Shown here: one piece after another, positions 35,849 through 47,841 of the stretch
How the letters are laid out: each line of letters begins with the position of its first letter
Numbering within the stretch: position 1 is the first letter of the stretch
NCBI RefSeq assembly: GCF_024713975.1
Contig: NC_091094.1
Location: 15,657,001-15,721,000, forward strand
DNA from: Paralichthys olivaceus
Lineage: Eukaryota; Chordata; Actinopteri; Pleuronectiformes; Paralichthyidae
Direction of reading: 5' to 3'
Length of the DNA stretch: 64,000 nt
The notes under the pieces: model-generated
Database searches by the model: none
The model's input: the letters and a program-made list of their open reading frames with translations, nothing else
What the model was told of the DNA's origin: nothing
Made by a program: the position numbers and the translations under genes

Positions 35849-38636
35849 GTAAGTCCAACATCTGCTTCAAGTCATGTGTGTGAGGCACAGCGGGGGGGTT
35901 ATATCATGTGGATGTGCGTGTGAGTGGGGGAGAGAAGCGGCGATCTGTCTCCTCTCCGCTCCCTCCGCCACGTCAGTCAACATGTGGGTGAAGGAGGAGA
36001 AGTCTGTGGCCTGTAGCTGCTGCACTTTGTCTCCACTTTAATTCACAAAGGAGCGCTATGGAGGAGCACCACGTGTCGGGACAAGAAGAGCTTCCTCTGC
36101 CCCGCTGCTCTCCGCCCACCGGCCCCCAGTGTCCGGCAGTGACTCGACCAAGCTCCTAAATGAATGAGTGGGAGTGATGTCTGATAATCAATAGTGACAG
36201 GCTGCTGATCAATAGCTGCCCTCACAGGTTAATGGCCTCAGGGGCACTAACTTCCAGGTCTTGTGCTAAAAAAGAAAAAACAAAGTGTCTGGCCCTGATG
36301 TGAGACTGCAGGAGAGGAACTGTGGAGATGTTTTCAGGGTGACAAGTCATACACACAGCCCGAGCACTTCCTGTAGAGGAGAGGAAGCATGAAGACCACA
36401 ACAAGCCTGATCATTCACAGTGAAGGACTTTCAACAGGATGTTTCTTTGATTCACTGGAAAAGTTTCAGGTCAAATGTAATGTTTAGCTCTTTTGCGAAA
36501 TGAGAGACATCGCAGTCATTAGAGGTGTTGACCCAATGCAGATCAATCACTTGAGGTAGAGGCATCAAACAGAATACATCACGATACATCAGTATATACG
36601 GTACAATATTATAGATCAACATATACAACATAATACATCAATATATACAATACAATAGAACGCAACATTATTAAACCCCGAGGCAATTTGGTAAAAAAAA
36701 GTAAAAGAAGACAAAAACAAGATCCAGACATGCACTGACAAACATCCACAAAAACACATGAAAAGACCTGTTAGGCTGTGTTGAGCTAAAAATGCAATTG
36801 ATTGATTCATTTGATAGTCCACATGTCATGGCAGATCGGCAATGGTCAACATGGCAGATTTTCAACTGTAAAAGTGACTTTCAGCACTTTGACATTTTAT
36901 AGCAAAGGCCCAAATAACCCTCTTCTCTCTCTCTCTCTCTCTCCCCTCAACTATTTCTGTATTTGTCAAACTTTGTGGCTCTATTGTGGCTCTGCTGCCT
37001 CCCACAGCTGTTGCCACACAACCTGCCGAGGAATGTTGCACTCTCACAGTGAGTTGATGGTAAACTCCCAAAATCAGTTGCAACAGGACTTTTATGGAAC
37101 GGTAAACATCTGAAAAATGTGTACAGTAGAGAATGACTAGAGCCTGCCCACGAGAGCTGCACTGTGATATTATCATCGTTCAGCTTATAAAATAACATTA
37201 AATATGAGGACACAGCACATATGTTATATTGTTTTTGGATGATACTATCATGCAAATGTTGAAAAACTATTCTTAGTCGACATATTTCATTTTTTGAAAG
37301 TTACAATTACCTGGAAATTGTGAGACTGTTGTTAAGTTTGTTCTATATAAATATTTTAGAATTATGAATTCAAAGAAGTTTTCTCTTGTGTTTCTGTGTT
37401 TATGACATAAAAGCAACAAGTTAACATCTTAATTATGGTGTCATAAGAAAATAGATGTGTCTGATAACAATATAATAAACTTAAATCAAATCCCACTCTT
37501 CAAAAGTGCTTAATAAAGCAAGACAACAAATCAATAAAAGGACAGAGATTAAATTAATAAACAGCCCAGATTAAATCAAGAAGATGCTTTCGGTTTGAAG
37601 TGCATGTTGAAGTAGTTAAATCATTGTAAAGAAATAAATTTAAACAATACTGTTAGTAAAATAAACACTGTCATTATTTCACATTTTATTAAATATGTGC
37701 CACAGATTTGTAAATGCAAGTTGCTTAGCTTGTTGTCTGTGTGTAATTTGAAACTGTGAAACTGTTAAAAAAACTTTTTAGTTCATATTTAAAATATTAG
37801 TTAATCAGTTTAGATTCCTGCCACCAGATCACAGAACCTTTTTTTTCCTATGTTGAATAATGTGGTAGTTACATGCAGTAGTAAAGTTATAGTTTAATAG
37901 TGGCCTTGAGATATATTTAGGAATCGGATGAAACACAAACATTGAGAAGTACTGAGAAACTGTGAACATTTTTTAAGAAGAATTAAAAACAGATCTCTAT
38001 AAAAGAAAATAAATTGTAGATTTTTAATAATGGTCCCTGAAAAGTCTGCTCAGAAAAAGAGCAGTGTTGCGTAAAAATGTTTCCTAGGTTTTATCATATT
38101 TTGCAGGAGGGAAAGGTTAGTTCACAGCTGAGTTCCCACATGAATTTTGTTGGCAGGAACAAGAATGCTGACAGATTGTTGTCTGCAGACACTCTGACTC
38201 AACTCTTTGCATAAGAGGAAGACATGTGGTGTGTTCAACATGAATAATGCAACATAACTTCATCCTATTACCTGCAGTTAATATTGACACCTTCAAAAAC
38301 TGTTGTGTAGCAGCATTATTTAACCCTTTGACCATAACATGTTGAAGCCCTGTCTCAGTTGACATCACGTTCACTTTCACCAGTTTGTGATCCAGTATTT
38401 ATGCAACACAGAACCACTGCACTAAATAACTTGAGAATGGATATGTTTGGAATACGATTCACCAAATCATCTGAATCTTAAAAATCAGACCAAAGAAGGC
38501 ACATTTCCTGCTACAGTCAACATTGACTCTGTATATTTGTATTTTATTTGATTAAGTATGTTACTGAAACGTTTTCTGTTGGTAGTTCAGTTTTTCTTAA
38601 TATTTGCACATTTCTTCTACCACAGTCACAGTTAAA

Positions 38637-39425
38637 GTACACCAATCAGCAACAGCGTTAAAAGAAAGGTAAAGAAGATAACATTGATTTTCTTGCTACA
38701 ATAGCATTTGGGCAGCAGGTGAACTGTCAGTTGTTGAAGTTGATGTATAAAATTGGACAAGCATAAGGATCTGAGCGACTCTGACAAAGATCAGATAGCG
38801 ATGCCAACATGTTTGGATCAGAGATTCTCCAAAATGGCTGGTCTTGTTGGAGTCTTCCTGGTTAGCAGTGGTCCGTTCCTATTGAAAGTGGCCCAAAGAA
38901 GGACCACTGCTAAACCAGTGACAGTCATGAACAGATATTTTAGATACTAGCACTGATATAAAATAAAATTGCATCAAGTGAATAAAGATTGGAATTCATA
39001 TAACCCACTCCTTATAGCTGGAGTAATACTTTTATGCCTCCATGCTGGGGATATCTCAAGAATGCCATGAGGGAACAAATTCAAATTTGATCCAAACGTT
39101 CAGCTGGTGCCTAAGGCGCAGAGATGCATGTTGGGAGCAAAGTCCAGCCTGTGTGGTCTTATCCTACTGAAGAGTTTCTGTAAACTGCTGACAACCATAT
39201 TGCTGGCTACAATAGAAATCTGTTACAACACAGTGCATCACAGCTCGATCCATGTGAGGTTGTGTAGCCGCACAGTGGTCAGAGTGTCCACCACTGAAAG
39301 CACCTAGTGTCAGCATGTGAGCGTCAGAACATGACCATGGAGCAATGAAAGAATTCGGCTCGGTCTGAAGAATCATGTTATCTCCTATCATGTGGACTGG
39401 CATTGTCTTGACTGAGCAATAAACC
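38637..39425 (+). mobile_element. Decayed Tc1-like transposon, second lineage, 3'-truncated
   Basis: Starts with a Tc1-type terminal block ('tacaccaatcagcaacagcg'). The frame at about 38757 reads KHKDLSDSDKDQI, matching the KDLSDFDKGQI start of a fish Tc1-like transposase, followed by SKMAGLVG. Around 39200-39307 a second in-family piece reads HHSSIHVRLCSRTVVRV, corresponding to the HTVHRSLLRMGLRSRRPVRV region. The element then breaks off near 39425, so the catalytic C-terminal half and 3' terminal repeat are missing. Many substitutions and stops make it dead. Different lineage from the copy at 17840-18665. Confidence 0.82.
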
Positions 39426-42400
39426 CATTATTTTGTTGATTGTGTCCTTCATCGTTTAGTTTATGAAAAGTCAGAGAGTAGTGGAATATGCAAACAACAA
39501 TTTTCCAGAGCCCAAGGCGACAGATACAGATATTCACATCTATTTTATCCAATCGACAGTTCAAATCCCAAAGATTAGGTAGTTTTGGGGAAAATAGAGG
39601 ATTAAAGCCTCACATACAAGAAACTGTTTGAATCTGGTTAGAAAATGTAACAGGAGGCAAACGGATTAAACATTCTCTGAAACCAAGTAAATCAGATGTT
39701 TCATCTCTGGTCACATACCGCACATTTTTGCCTCTTCAATCCAAATTATCACAGAGGAAGAAGCTTAAATTTAAGATATTCTAAAATACACAGAAAACTG
39801 GACACCACCACCTTTGGATGATTATATATTAGATTCAATTGAGTTAAGAAGGGTGAGACAGTGCTGAGCTCGCTGCCCCTGCACCAAACTGCTCTGACAG
39901 ATTAGACCGGCCGAGATTTAAACAAAGGGGAGGAAGGAGATGGATGAAGCCTGGCAGGTGACTGAGGGGACAGAAAGCTATTTGAGTTGAGTGGTTGAAG
40001 GTGTTTCCTGTGCTGGCAGAGTGCTGGCCAACAAATCCCATGTCAAGTATATTTGCTTTAAAATGGCGTCTCATTCAGTGAGTCATTTGACCTGTTGGAG
40101 GAGGTCGGTACTTCATCCTGCAGCTCATGGGTTATAAAACATTTTGTGAATACAGAAGAGCATTCATTAATTCCATTGTGGATATGATTTAAAATATGTC
40201 ACATATTTCAACACTTGTCCCCCTGAGTACCTGGAGAGCTCTGATGAGGCTTCAGTCTGGTAGAGGCCAACACAACCATCCATAAAACCCTGGGCACTTA
40301 GCTGCAATGATAGCTGACTGCTGCTGCCAGGATGATATTGAAATACACAGATTTTCCCTCTTTATAGTATGTTAAAGCTGCATCAATAAATACTTTATAT
40401 TTGTCATGGGACAAATTACTACATGCATTCTGAAATGGGACAAACTGTGGAGAGAATTATCACCTGACTCTGGATTTCCTGCTCTGCGCTGTGGAGCATC
40501 TTTCAGCGTCATTGTTTAGGTTTTATTTGCCCACAACTTCTCTTTTAACATTTCTCACCAGTGACATTCCCAGATGCAGCCTCAGATAAACCCTCTGTAA
40601 ACTCCCAGCCAAGCACCAAAAGGCAGATCAAGTTACAGACTCATCTAAAAGCTTTTAAAATTTCTTTGGGGTTGACAGACATGTTATTCTGCTGTTGTAT
40701 TTTGAGAAAGTTTTCACTATCACAATATGCACTTCTATAAATTGCATTCTATGATAGATTTTATTAATAATACTCATGATCAGGCGTGGGAATTTCTCGA
40801 AATATGGCCAAAATGTTCAATTGATCATCAAACAAATAAACTGATAAGATTTTGGTTTTCACAGTGACCTCACAAACCCATTAACCCTGTGAACACTTTA
40901 TCAGAGGAGTGCCTTGAGAGAATGCTTTCAGATTTGGCACAAATGTTCACTTAGACTCACAAATTAAGCAATTAGATTTCATTGGTAAAAGGTCAAGGCC
41001 ATTGTGACCTCACATTATTGTAAATACAATAACTCAAATAATACTTGGTGGGACTAAATTCAGATTCCGATTCAGACTTTTTATTCATCCCACAGAGGGG
41101 AAATTTCCTTATTGCAGTTGCATAAGTACACATATGTAGAAAAAAATGGATCGAAAATAAATAAAAATATAAAATTATAAACATCAGACAGAAGCTATAC
41201 ATATAAATAGAGGAATTGCACTTGTGATATATATGGTAGAGAAAAAAATTATTGCACTGAGAGATTACATTTAAAACTGTGATATATAAAACAAGTATTG
41301 TACAATAAGAGCTAAAATGAAAAGAAAAAGGCAGATGCTATAAAACTGGGGTTGAAAGGTTACATCATAGAGTGTAAATGAATGTTACAGCTGGTTATTG
41401 TACAGATGATATGCACTGGTTGGCAGAGGCATACTACTGCACAACAGTAATTCTAGTTGTAACTACAAATGAACATTTAGCACAGAGCAGGAAATGGCCT
41501 TGTCAGCTCCTTGGCACATCTACCAGGTTGTTTAGCTGTAGAACATGTCTCTGTTTAATTTTGCCTCTCATGTATACACCAGCACTGGAACCAACTGCTG
41601 TAACCACTGGTTGACAATAGCTTCACAGATTAAATTTGAGCAGAAAAAAATCCTCCTGTCTATCTTTGTGGAGATGAGCGACAGTGGTTTACTGCTTGTT
41701 GCGTTAGAAGCTGCTGTGACGGATTCCTCACACTGATGCGTCCTGCAGCCGAGGACTCACTGAAGAACTTCAGCACTGACAATGTTGTCCAAGTAACAAG
41801 CTGAGGCCTTTAGAAGAGTCTGAATACATGTCTGTGAATAAAACAAAAGGCAGTGCTACTGTATGACGAATATTATTTATAGGGCATTTTGCCTCTATTG
41901 ACAGGATAGTAAAATGTGGAGAGAATGGTGGAGGACATGCAGCAAAGGTTGGGGTCGCTTCCGAACCCTCCGCTGCTGCAGGAGGACTCAACATTTTACA
42001 TGCTCAGTCCTCATGAGGTCTAAATCTGAAGGCATCTTCTTTCATCACCATCAGAGGCAGCCTGACCCAAAATAGATTTTCTCCTCATTTAAAAATGGAT
42101 GTTAAAGCACAAGAGCAGTTAAGGAGCATCCATTAAGTTTGGATGTGGAGTATTTGGAGAGGAAATGACAATGAATTCAGCTTCAGTGACGTGTTTACTC
42201 TCAGCCTGAGGACTGCTCTGTCTTTACTGCAGAGGATCCAACAGTTTCCCTCACAGCTAAAGAGTTCACTGAGAGTTCATCATAATACCTGCTAACAGAC
42301 ATTAACAAAAAAACCCTCAAACGGCTATAAAAGGTAGCCATTTATCTCAGATCTATGAGCTTTGGGGCTTATTCCTTGATGTTTTATGTGCCTTTATATT

Positions 42401-42741
42401 TTCTTTTCATTTCATTCTTATAAATGGAGCAAATGTATCTTCTGCAATACTCTGCTGTGGTTTACTTTTGTTGCAACTATACCTGCTATATCTGTAGAGA
42501 TGAGTCAAGGGACCTTTTGATCGACATTTGAGATGAGCTTAAAGAAGAGAGGTAGTGGGCGTTTGTGTCTGTGTTACCTTGTATCATGTAGTGATGTAAG
42601 GATGTGATGTCCCAGTTCATTTCCAGTAGAACAGTTTCAAACTGCAAGTGGTGTCATTGAATTCAGATAATACAACAAAGCATTGTCCTGATTCAATTTG
42701 TTGTTTTTATTACAAGCATTTGTAGTTTGTGAATCGGCTTT

Positions 42742-42769
42742 GTGTGTGTTTGTGTGTGTGTGTGTGTGT
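42742..42769 (+). repeat. (GT)n run at cdk4 exon 2 acceptor
   Basis: A short GT tract sits 7 bases upstream of the TTAG acceptor of the first coding exon. It therefore replaces most of the usual polypyrimidine tract. Confidence 0.9.
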
Positions 42770-42793
42770 CCCTTAGTCTCTTTGAACTTGGCA

Positions 42794-45700
42794 ATGGCCA
42801 ACGCCACCAGTTTCCAGTATGAGCCAGTGGCAGAGATCGGAGGAGGCGCTTACGGGACTGTTTATAAGGCCAGAGACACGGAGAGCGGGCAGTTCGTCGC
42901 TCTGAAGAGCGTCCGCGTCCAGACAGACCAGAATGGCCTGCCCATCTCCACAGTCAGAGAGGTGGCTCTGTTGAGACGGCTGGAGCAGTTTGACCACCCA
43001 AATGTAGTCAGGTAAGTTTTTCAGCCTTTGTTCACTAAAACCAGTGTGGACGACTCTCTCACACAAACCTCTGTTTCTGATGTGCCTGCCAGGCTTATGG
43101 ACGTATGTGCCACCAAGAGGTCGGACCAGGAAACTAAAGTCACTCTGGTATTTGAGCATGTGGACCAAGACCTCAAGACATACCTCGAGAGAGCTCCAGC
43201 TCCGGGATTATCTCCCGACCGCATTAAAGTGAGAAACAATGTCTAAACCAAACTGTGTAATATGTCAAATTAGTCACAAGGCAGAAGAAATATGGAAAGT
43301 ATGTAGTGTTTTATTAGTCAGGCGTAAAACCCTTTTTTTCCAAAGCTAAATCTGTTGAAATATTTGGTTTCAATTTTAAAATATGTCTGTGTGTGATTTT
43401 ATTCAGGACTTGATGAGGCAGTTGCTGTGTGGTCTTGCATTCCTTCACTCTAACCGCGTCATGCACAGAGACCTGAAGCCCGAGAATATCTTGGTGACCA
43501 GCGGGGGCCAGGTGAAGCTGGCCGACTTCGGACTGGCCCGGATCTACAGCTGCCACATGGCTCTCACTCCTGTGGTGAGGTCACACCTGGACCATGTCGT
43601 TTTTCTGACAAGACAGAATCAAACTGAAATGAATTAATCCTTAGCCAACTGAAAATTAGAAAACCAACCTATGATACTGAAGTTTTTTTATTTGCTTAAA
43701 TTGCACTTAAATTCTTCATTGACGATCGTGTCTTCACAGGTGCCTTTTAACAATTACCCACTAACATGGCAAGGATGTGATGATTTTATTGATGATGAGT
43801 TGAGCTTCTTTTAAGAATCACTTTTATCAAAAGTCTGTAGTCATGCTAGCAGCTCTTAGGAGCTCTATGTTCACAGTGACTGTGCTTACATGTTGAAGTT
43901 TAGCAGGTAGCTAATGTTTACCAGGAGCATGTTCAATTTCAAAATGTTTTTGCTCCGTTGTTTCTGGGCTGAACGACATGGTGCCCAATCAGCAGTGACG
44001 CGTATGGAATCCTCACCATTTTAAAAAGGCCAGGATTAAACCCATGTCATCTCCGTCTGACATTTCTTCCACAAGAACGCCAAGAATGACCTTCTCAACC
44101 ATTTCCTTTTAAAAAACATTTAGCTACGTTTTATCTGAGCTGAATGCAGACCTGGTTCACAGTCTAAGCTAAAACGACAAGCTTGCTAATATCTTTATTT
44201 TATTTTATTCATACTTTAATTAAATTAAATAAAAAATTGGCCACTTTGAAAGTTTCAAATTTTCATCACTAATCAGCCAAAACCTGCAAACCACCAGTAT
44301 AGTTCTTTAATTCATCCTCTACGTGCAGGTATGAGCTGGTTTTACTCAGTGTTGATGGACTCAGTGTTTGTGCCTGTCAGGTGGTGACACTGTGGTATCG
44401 GCCCCCTGAGGTTCTGCTACAGTCCAGTTATGCCACACCTGTAGATATCTGGAGCACCGGCTGCATCTTCGCTGAGATGTTCCGACGCAAGTGAGTCATC
44501 AGGATGACGCTCAGATGAAGAACACAGAAACATTATGGCTTTCTTATGATTAGATTATCATCTCTGTCTTTGTTTCTACTTGCGTCATTGTTTTAATCAT
44601 GGTCTAAAAACAGTCACTAGATAACATGAACAGAATTTTGTGCTGTTTTGTCAAAAGAGAAATGAGGCTTATGCCCAATAAGTGCAATACAGTGTGGTGG
44701 TGACCCGACTCATTAATTTGAGATTTCCTGTAGGTTGAAGTTTCACATTGTTTTATCACATTGACCCAAAAACTGTTGCCCTGCCAAATACTTTTGATTA
44801 ACGTCAATTAACTCTAAACGTTTTTGTGTAAACTACAGTTTTTTTCTTTATACTGCCCATAAATCATAGGTGAGGAACGTAGGGCAAATAATTTAGGTTA
44901 TGTATAGCCTCTTATTTGTTGCTCAGTTCAGGCTATTAAAACATTTAAACTAAGGTTAGTTTAAGGTTAAAGAAAGTTTGGGTAAATATCAAAGTCTCGT
45001 CTCATCTTGCACTTGATGTCAGTGTTGACTTTTTCAAATTTAGTCCAGAGAGTGAAAATTAATTAAATACCTAAACAGCTTGAAGTTATGGAAATGTTTA
45101 TAATGCTCAGTTTAAAATATCTGGGCTTGTTTCTCATTTGTAGATCCTCTTGTGACAGATTTGACTGTTCACTGTGTTTACCAGCGGCTCAGTAAACAGA
45201 TTGTTCAGATTGTACCTGTATATGTATCTCATGAGGACATTGTCTGTAACTTTTGGGAAATCTTACTCTGATGGTTAATGACTTCTACCATAATAGTTCT
45301 CCCCAAACTTATAATTCAGCTGCTTCTGTGGAGGCTCGGGTCTCAATATCTGCAAGTAAAAGTAATAATCAGTCAATTTAAACAGATAAGTAATTTGTGC
45401 CTGGGCTGCCTCAGTGACGCATTTCAATATCTTCCATTTCAGTTTAGTGATACCAACAGTAGCTCCATCTGCTGGTGGAAAGTACACACTGCATGACAAT
45501 GTTGGTCAGTGTGGGTGAAGATATTTAACCTCTTAATAATTGCTTTGATTTTTTAGACCGTTGTTCTGTGGAGAGTCAGAAGTGGACCAACTTGGAAAAA
45601 TTTTTGAGTGAGTAACAAACGCTTCCCATCACATTTGCTTGATGATGAGTGGTATTGGTAGATGATTCACACTGCAGCCGGTTCATTGGCATAATGTAAT

Positions 45701-46878
45701 GTTTCAGAGTGATCGGCTTGCCACCAGAGGACGAGTGGCCGACTGACGTGACGCTCTCGAGAAAACACTTCCCCTCGCTCGTGCCGCGCCCGATTGCTGA
45801 ATTTGTTTCAGAGATAAATGAGCAGGGGACACAACTATTGCTGGTAAGATTTGGTTTGGGTCTTGATTAACTGTGACGGTCCTTCCTGCCTGGTAACTGA
45901 TTTACTATCAGCTGAGTTATAATAAGGGGAGTAATAGATAAGTAACCTCAGTTTCTTTTCTCAGTCTGATTTTATTCAGTACAAGCCAGAAGAATGTCCC
46001 TGCTGCAAAATTGTGACTCCTTGTTATTATCAGCCAGTTAAACCTGGTGCAGACCATACAGCAGTTTATTTAAAGAAAGTTATTATTTATGCATCATTTA
46101 CATAGTGCTCATAAAAGTAAAGCTATATCTAAAATTGTAGCTTTTCTTATGGATTAGTATTTGGTTTATCTTTTGGAACAAAATAAGCACATGAAGTGCT
46201 GGGATTGAACCAGTGATTTACCAACACATTGAAATACATTGAAATACATATATTTTGCCTGTTGATGTAATGTCATGTAGAAAATACAGGTTTTTATAAA
46301 TAATAAAAATGCACTCGCAGGTAAGAGTTTATTGAAATAACAAGGTTCAATACATCCTTTTATTTCAGTTCATTATTGTGATTGAACATTGCTTTCTCTT
46401 TCAACGTTTTCAACCAGTAACAGCCTGGAGTTTCTGCTGGTTGCCTAGCAACTGGTACAGAAGGATGAGTCTGCCAAAGTGCCATTTTTTAACTTTTTAT
46501 TTTTTCACGGGTTAAACAAACAAGTTGTAACATATGAATTAATACACTTTGAAGGGGCTCATTAGCATCTGTTGTTATTATCTCTGGATAGAGCGAGGTT
46601 TACTGTTTGCTCTGTTTCCAGGCTTTATGCTAAGCTAACCTAACCTGCTTCTTCAGCTTCATCTAACCCTTGTCAAAAGAGTGATTAACAGTATTTCCAA
46701 TATTTCTCAAAATGTCAAACTATTAATTTGAGATGTGAAATCTGACAATGACACCCTGCAATCGTTTCCTCCACAGAGCATGCTGACCTTTGACCCCTTG
46801 AAACGAATATCTGCCCTGAAAGCTCTAGAACATCCATATTTCCACGAAGTGGAGACACTGACTCAGACAAAGAGATGA
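42794..46878 (+). CDS. cdk4: Cyclin-dependent kinase 4
   Basis: Seven coding exons: 42794-43011, 43093-43228, 43407-43574, 44381-44490, 45557-45607, 45708-45843 and 46777-46878. All introns are GT-AG, total 921 nt, 306 aa (human 303). The kinase pairs with D-type cyclins and phosphorylates RB in G1. Seen: glycine loop [13 protein letters not shown] Lys38 (VALKS), cyclin-binding helix PISTVRE, DLMRQ at the start of exon 4, catalytic HRDLKPEN (D140), DFGLAR (D158), activation-loop T172 (ALTPV), and [10 protein letters not shown]. The human polyglycine stretch between the ATP lysine and PISTVRE is replaced by a short QTDQNG. The APE motif reads PPE (P182 instead of Ala). EHVDQDL and the flanking marchf9 and agap2 favour CDK4 over CDK6. 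The start is the first ATG after the acceptor at 42776. Confidence 0.96.
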
Positions 46879-47841
46879 AGCGATTCAGTGAAACGTGCAG
46901 TGAGAGGTAACAGTGTCTAAGTTTAGACCTGATCCTAAATATAAAGGATTTCAATTTCACTCACAGCGTCACCTTTCAACATATCTAGGTTATGCTTTGG
47001 AATCGTATTTTGTCAAATCTGCATCAAACTGCCTAAGAAATGGGATTAAAAAAAAAAAAAAAACAGAAGAGGAGTGAACTTAAAGATCACTGGCTTTCCA
47101 ACATGTATATGTCACAGTTAATGATGTTAACATGTCACGTCTTCAAGGACAGTACCAGTGGTTGTGATGTTTGATTTTGATCAGTCTCATCAGTGGGGAC
47201 TCGTGAACAGAAACGTCTGTCGTCTCTTCTCAAATGTTGCTCTTGTTACTTTTGTACATTAGTTAGAGGGAAGGAAGCAGAAGTGTTGCCATTTCTTGTT
47301 AAAGTCTGAACACAGTCTGACAGAAGAGCCACCTCAGGGGGTTTGAACAGGCATGCAGTCGTTTTTGTGAATTTACTGTGTTTCTGGCAGAAATGAATCT
47401 GTATAAAAACGTATGACACATACCTGTATTTAAATCAATGCACAATGGTCTGAAGTATCAGAACGACAAACGCACAAGAAAGACACATTACAAAAAAAAC
47501 TGGTATTGCTCTTAAATACTCTGATAAAGTGGAGGAAACAGTTTCTTTCATTGGACGATTGAACGGTTGGATCTCGTTTTACATTTTTTTCGTCGCTAAC
47601 AACCATCTGAAATCAACCAGCACTGTAACTACACACAGTTTTAATCACATTCAGACTTTGTGTATCATTATTATTTCACAGGTGAAAGTCCATATAAGAT
47701 GAATAAATGTGATTCTATAAAAACTGAAATGGATTGAAATATTTTGTGAAGTCAATGAGCTACATTGGATACTAACAACAATTCAAAGAGACTCGGCCAC
47801 CTCACCAGACAGTTTCTGTCATCTAACATCGACTAAATAAA
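46879..47841 (+). terminator. cdk4 3' UTR with poly(A) signals
   Basis: Runs from the stop codon (46876-46878) to AATAAA hexamers at 47702-47707 and 47836-47841. Either could end the transcript, giving a 3' UTR of about 0.85-1 kb. An A-run lies at about 47048-47063. No TSPAN31 exon overlaps this 3' end on the other strand. Confidence 0.45.

Larger units (their letters stand above)
35849..42776 (+). other. Putative cdk4 intron 1
   Basis: A 6.9-kb AT-rich stretch without recognisable exons. It contains a (CT)n run at about 36924-36946, a Tc1-like relic (38637-39425), a reverse LINE-like 3' end at about 41055-41110 ('cccacagaggggaaatttcc') and a GT run just before the acceptor. Confidence 0.45.

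Noticed and set aside
36862-37255. Overlapping ~100-codon open frames in cdk4 intron 1
   Set aside because: Several frames open in the same place on both strands with no motif; chance frames over a CT-rich tract.
39844-40074. Minus-strand open frame in cdk4 intron 1
   Set aside because: No similarity to any family I know and no splice sites of gene-like arrangement.
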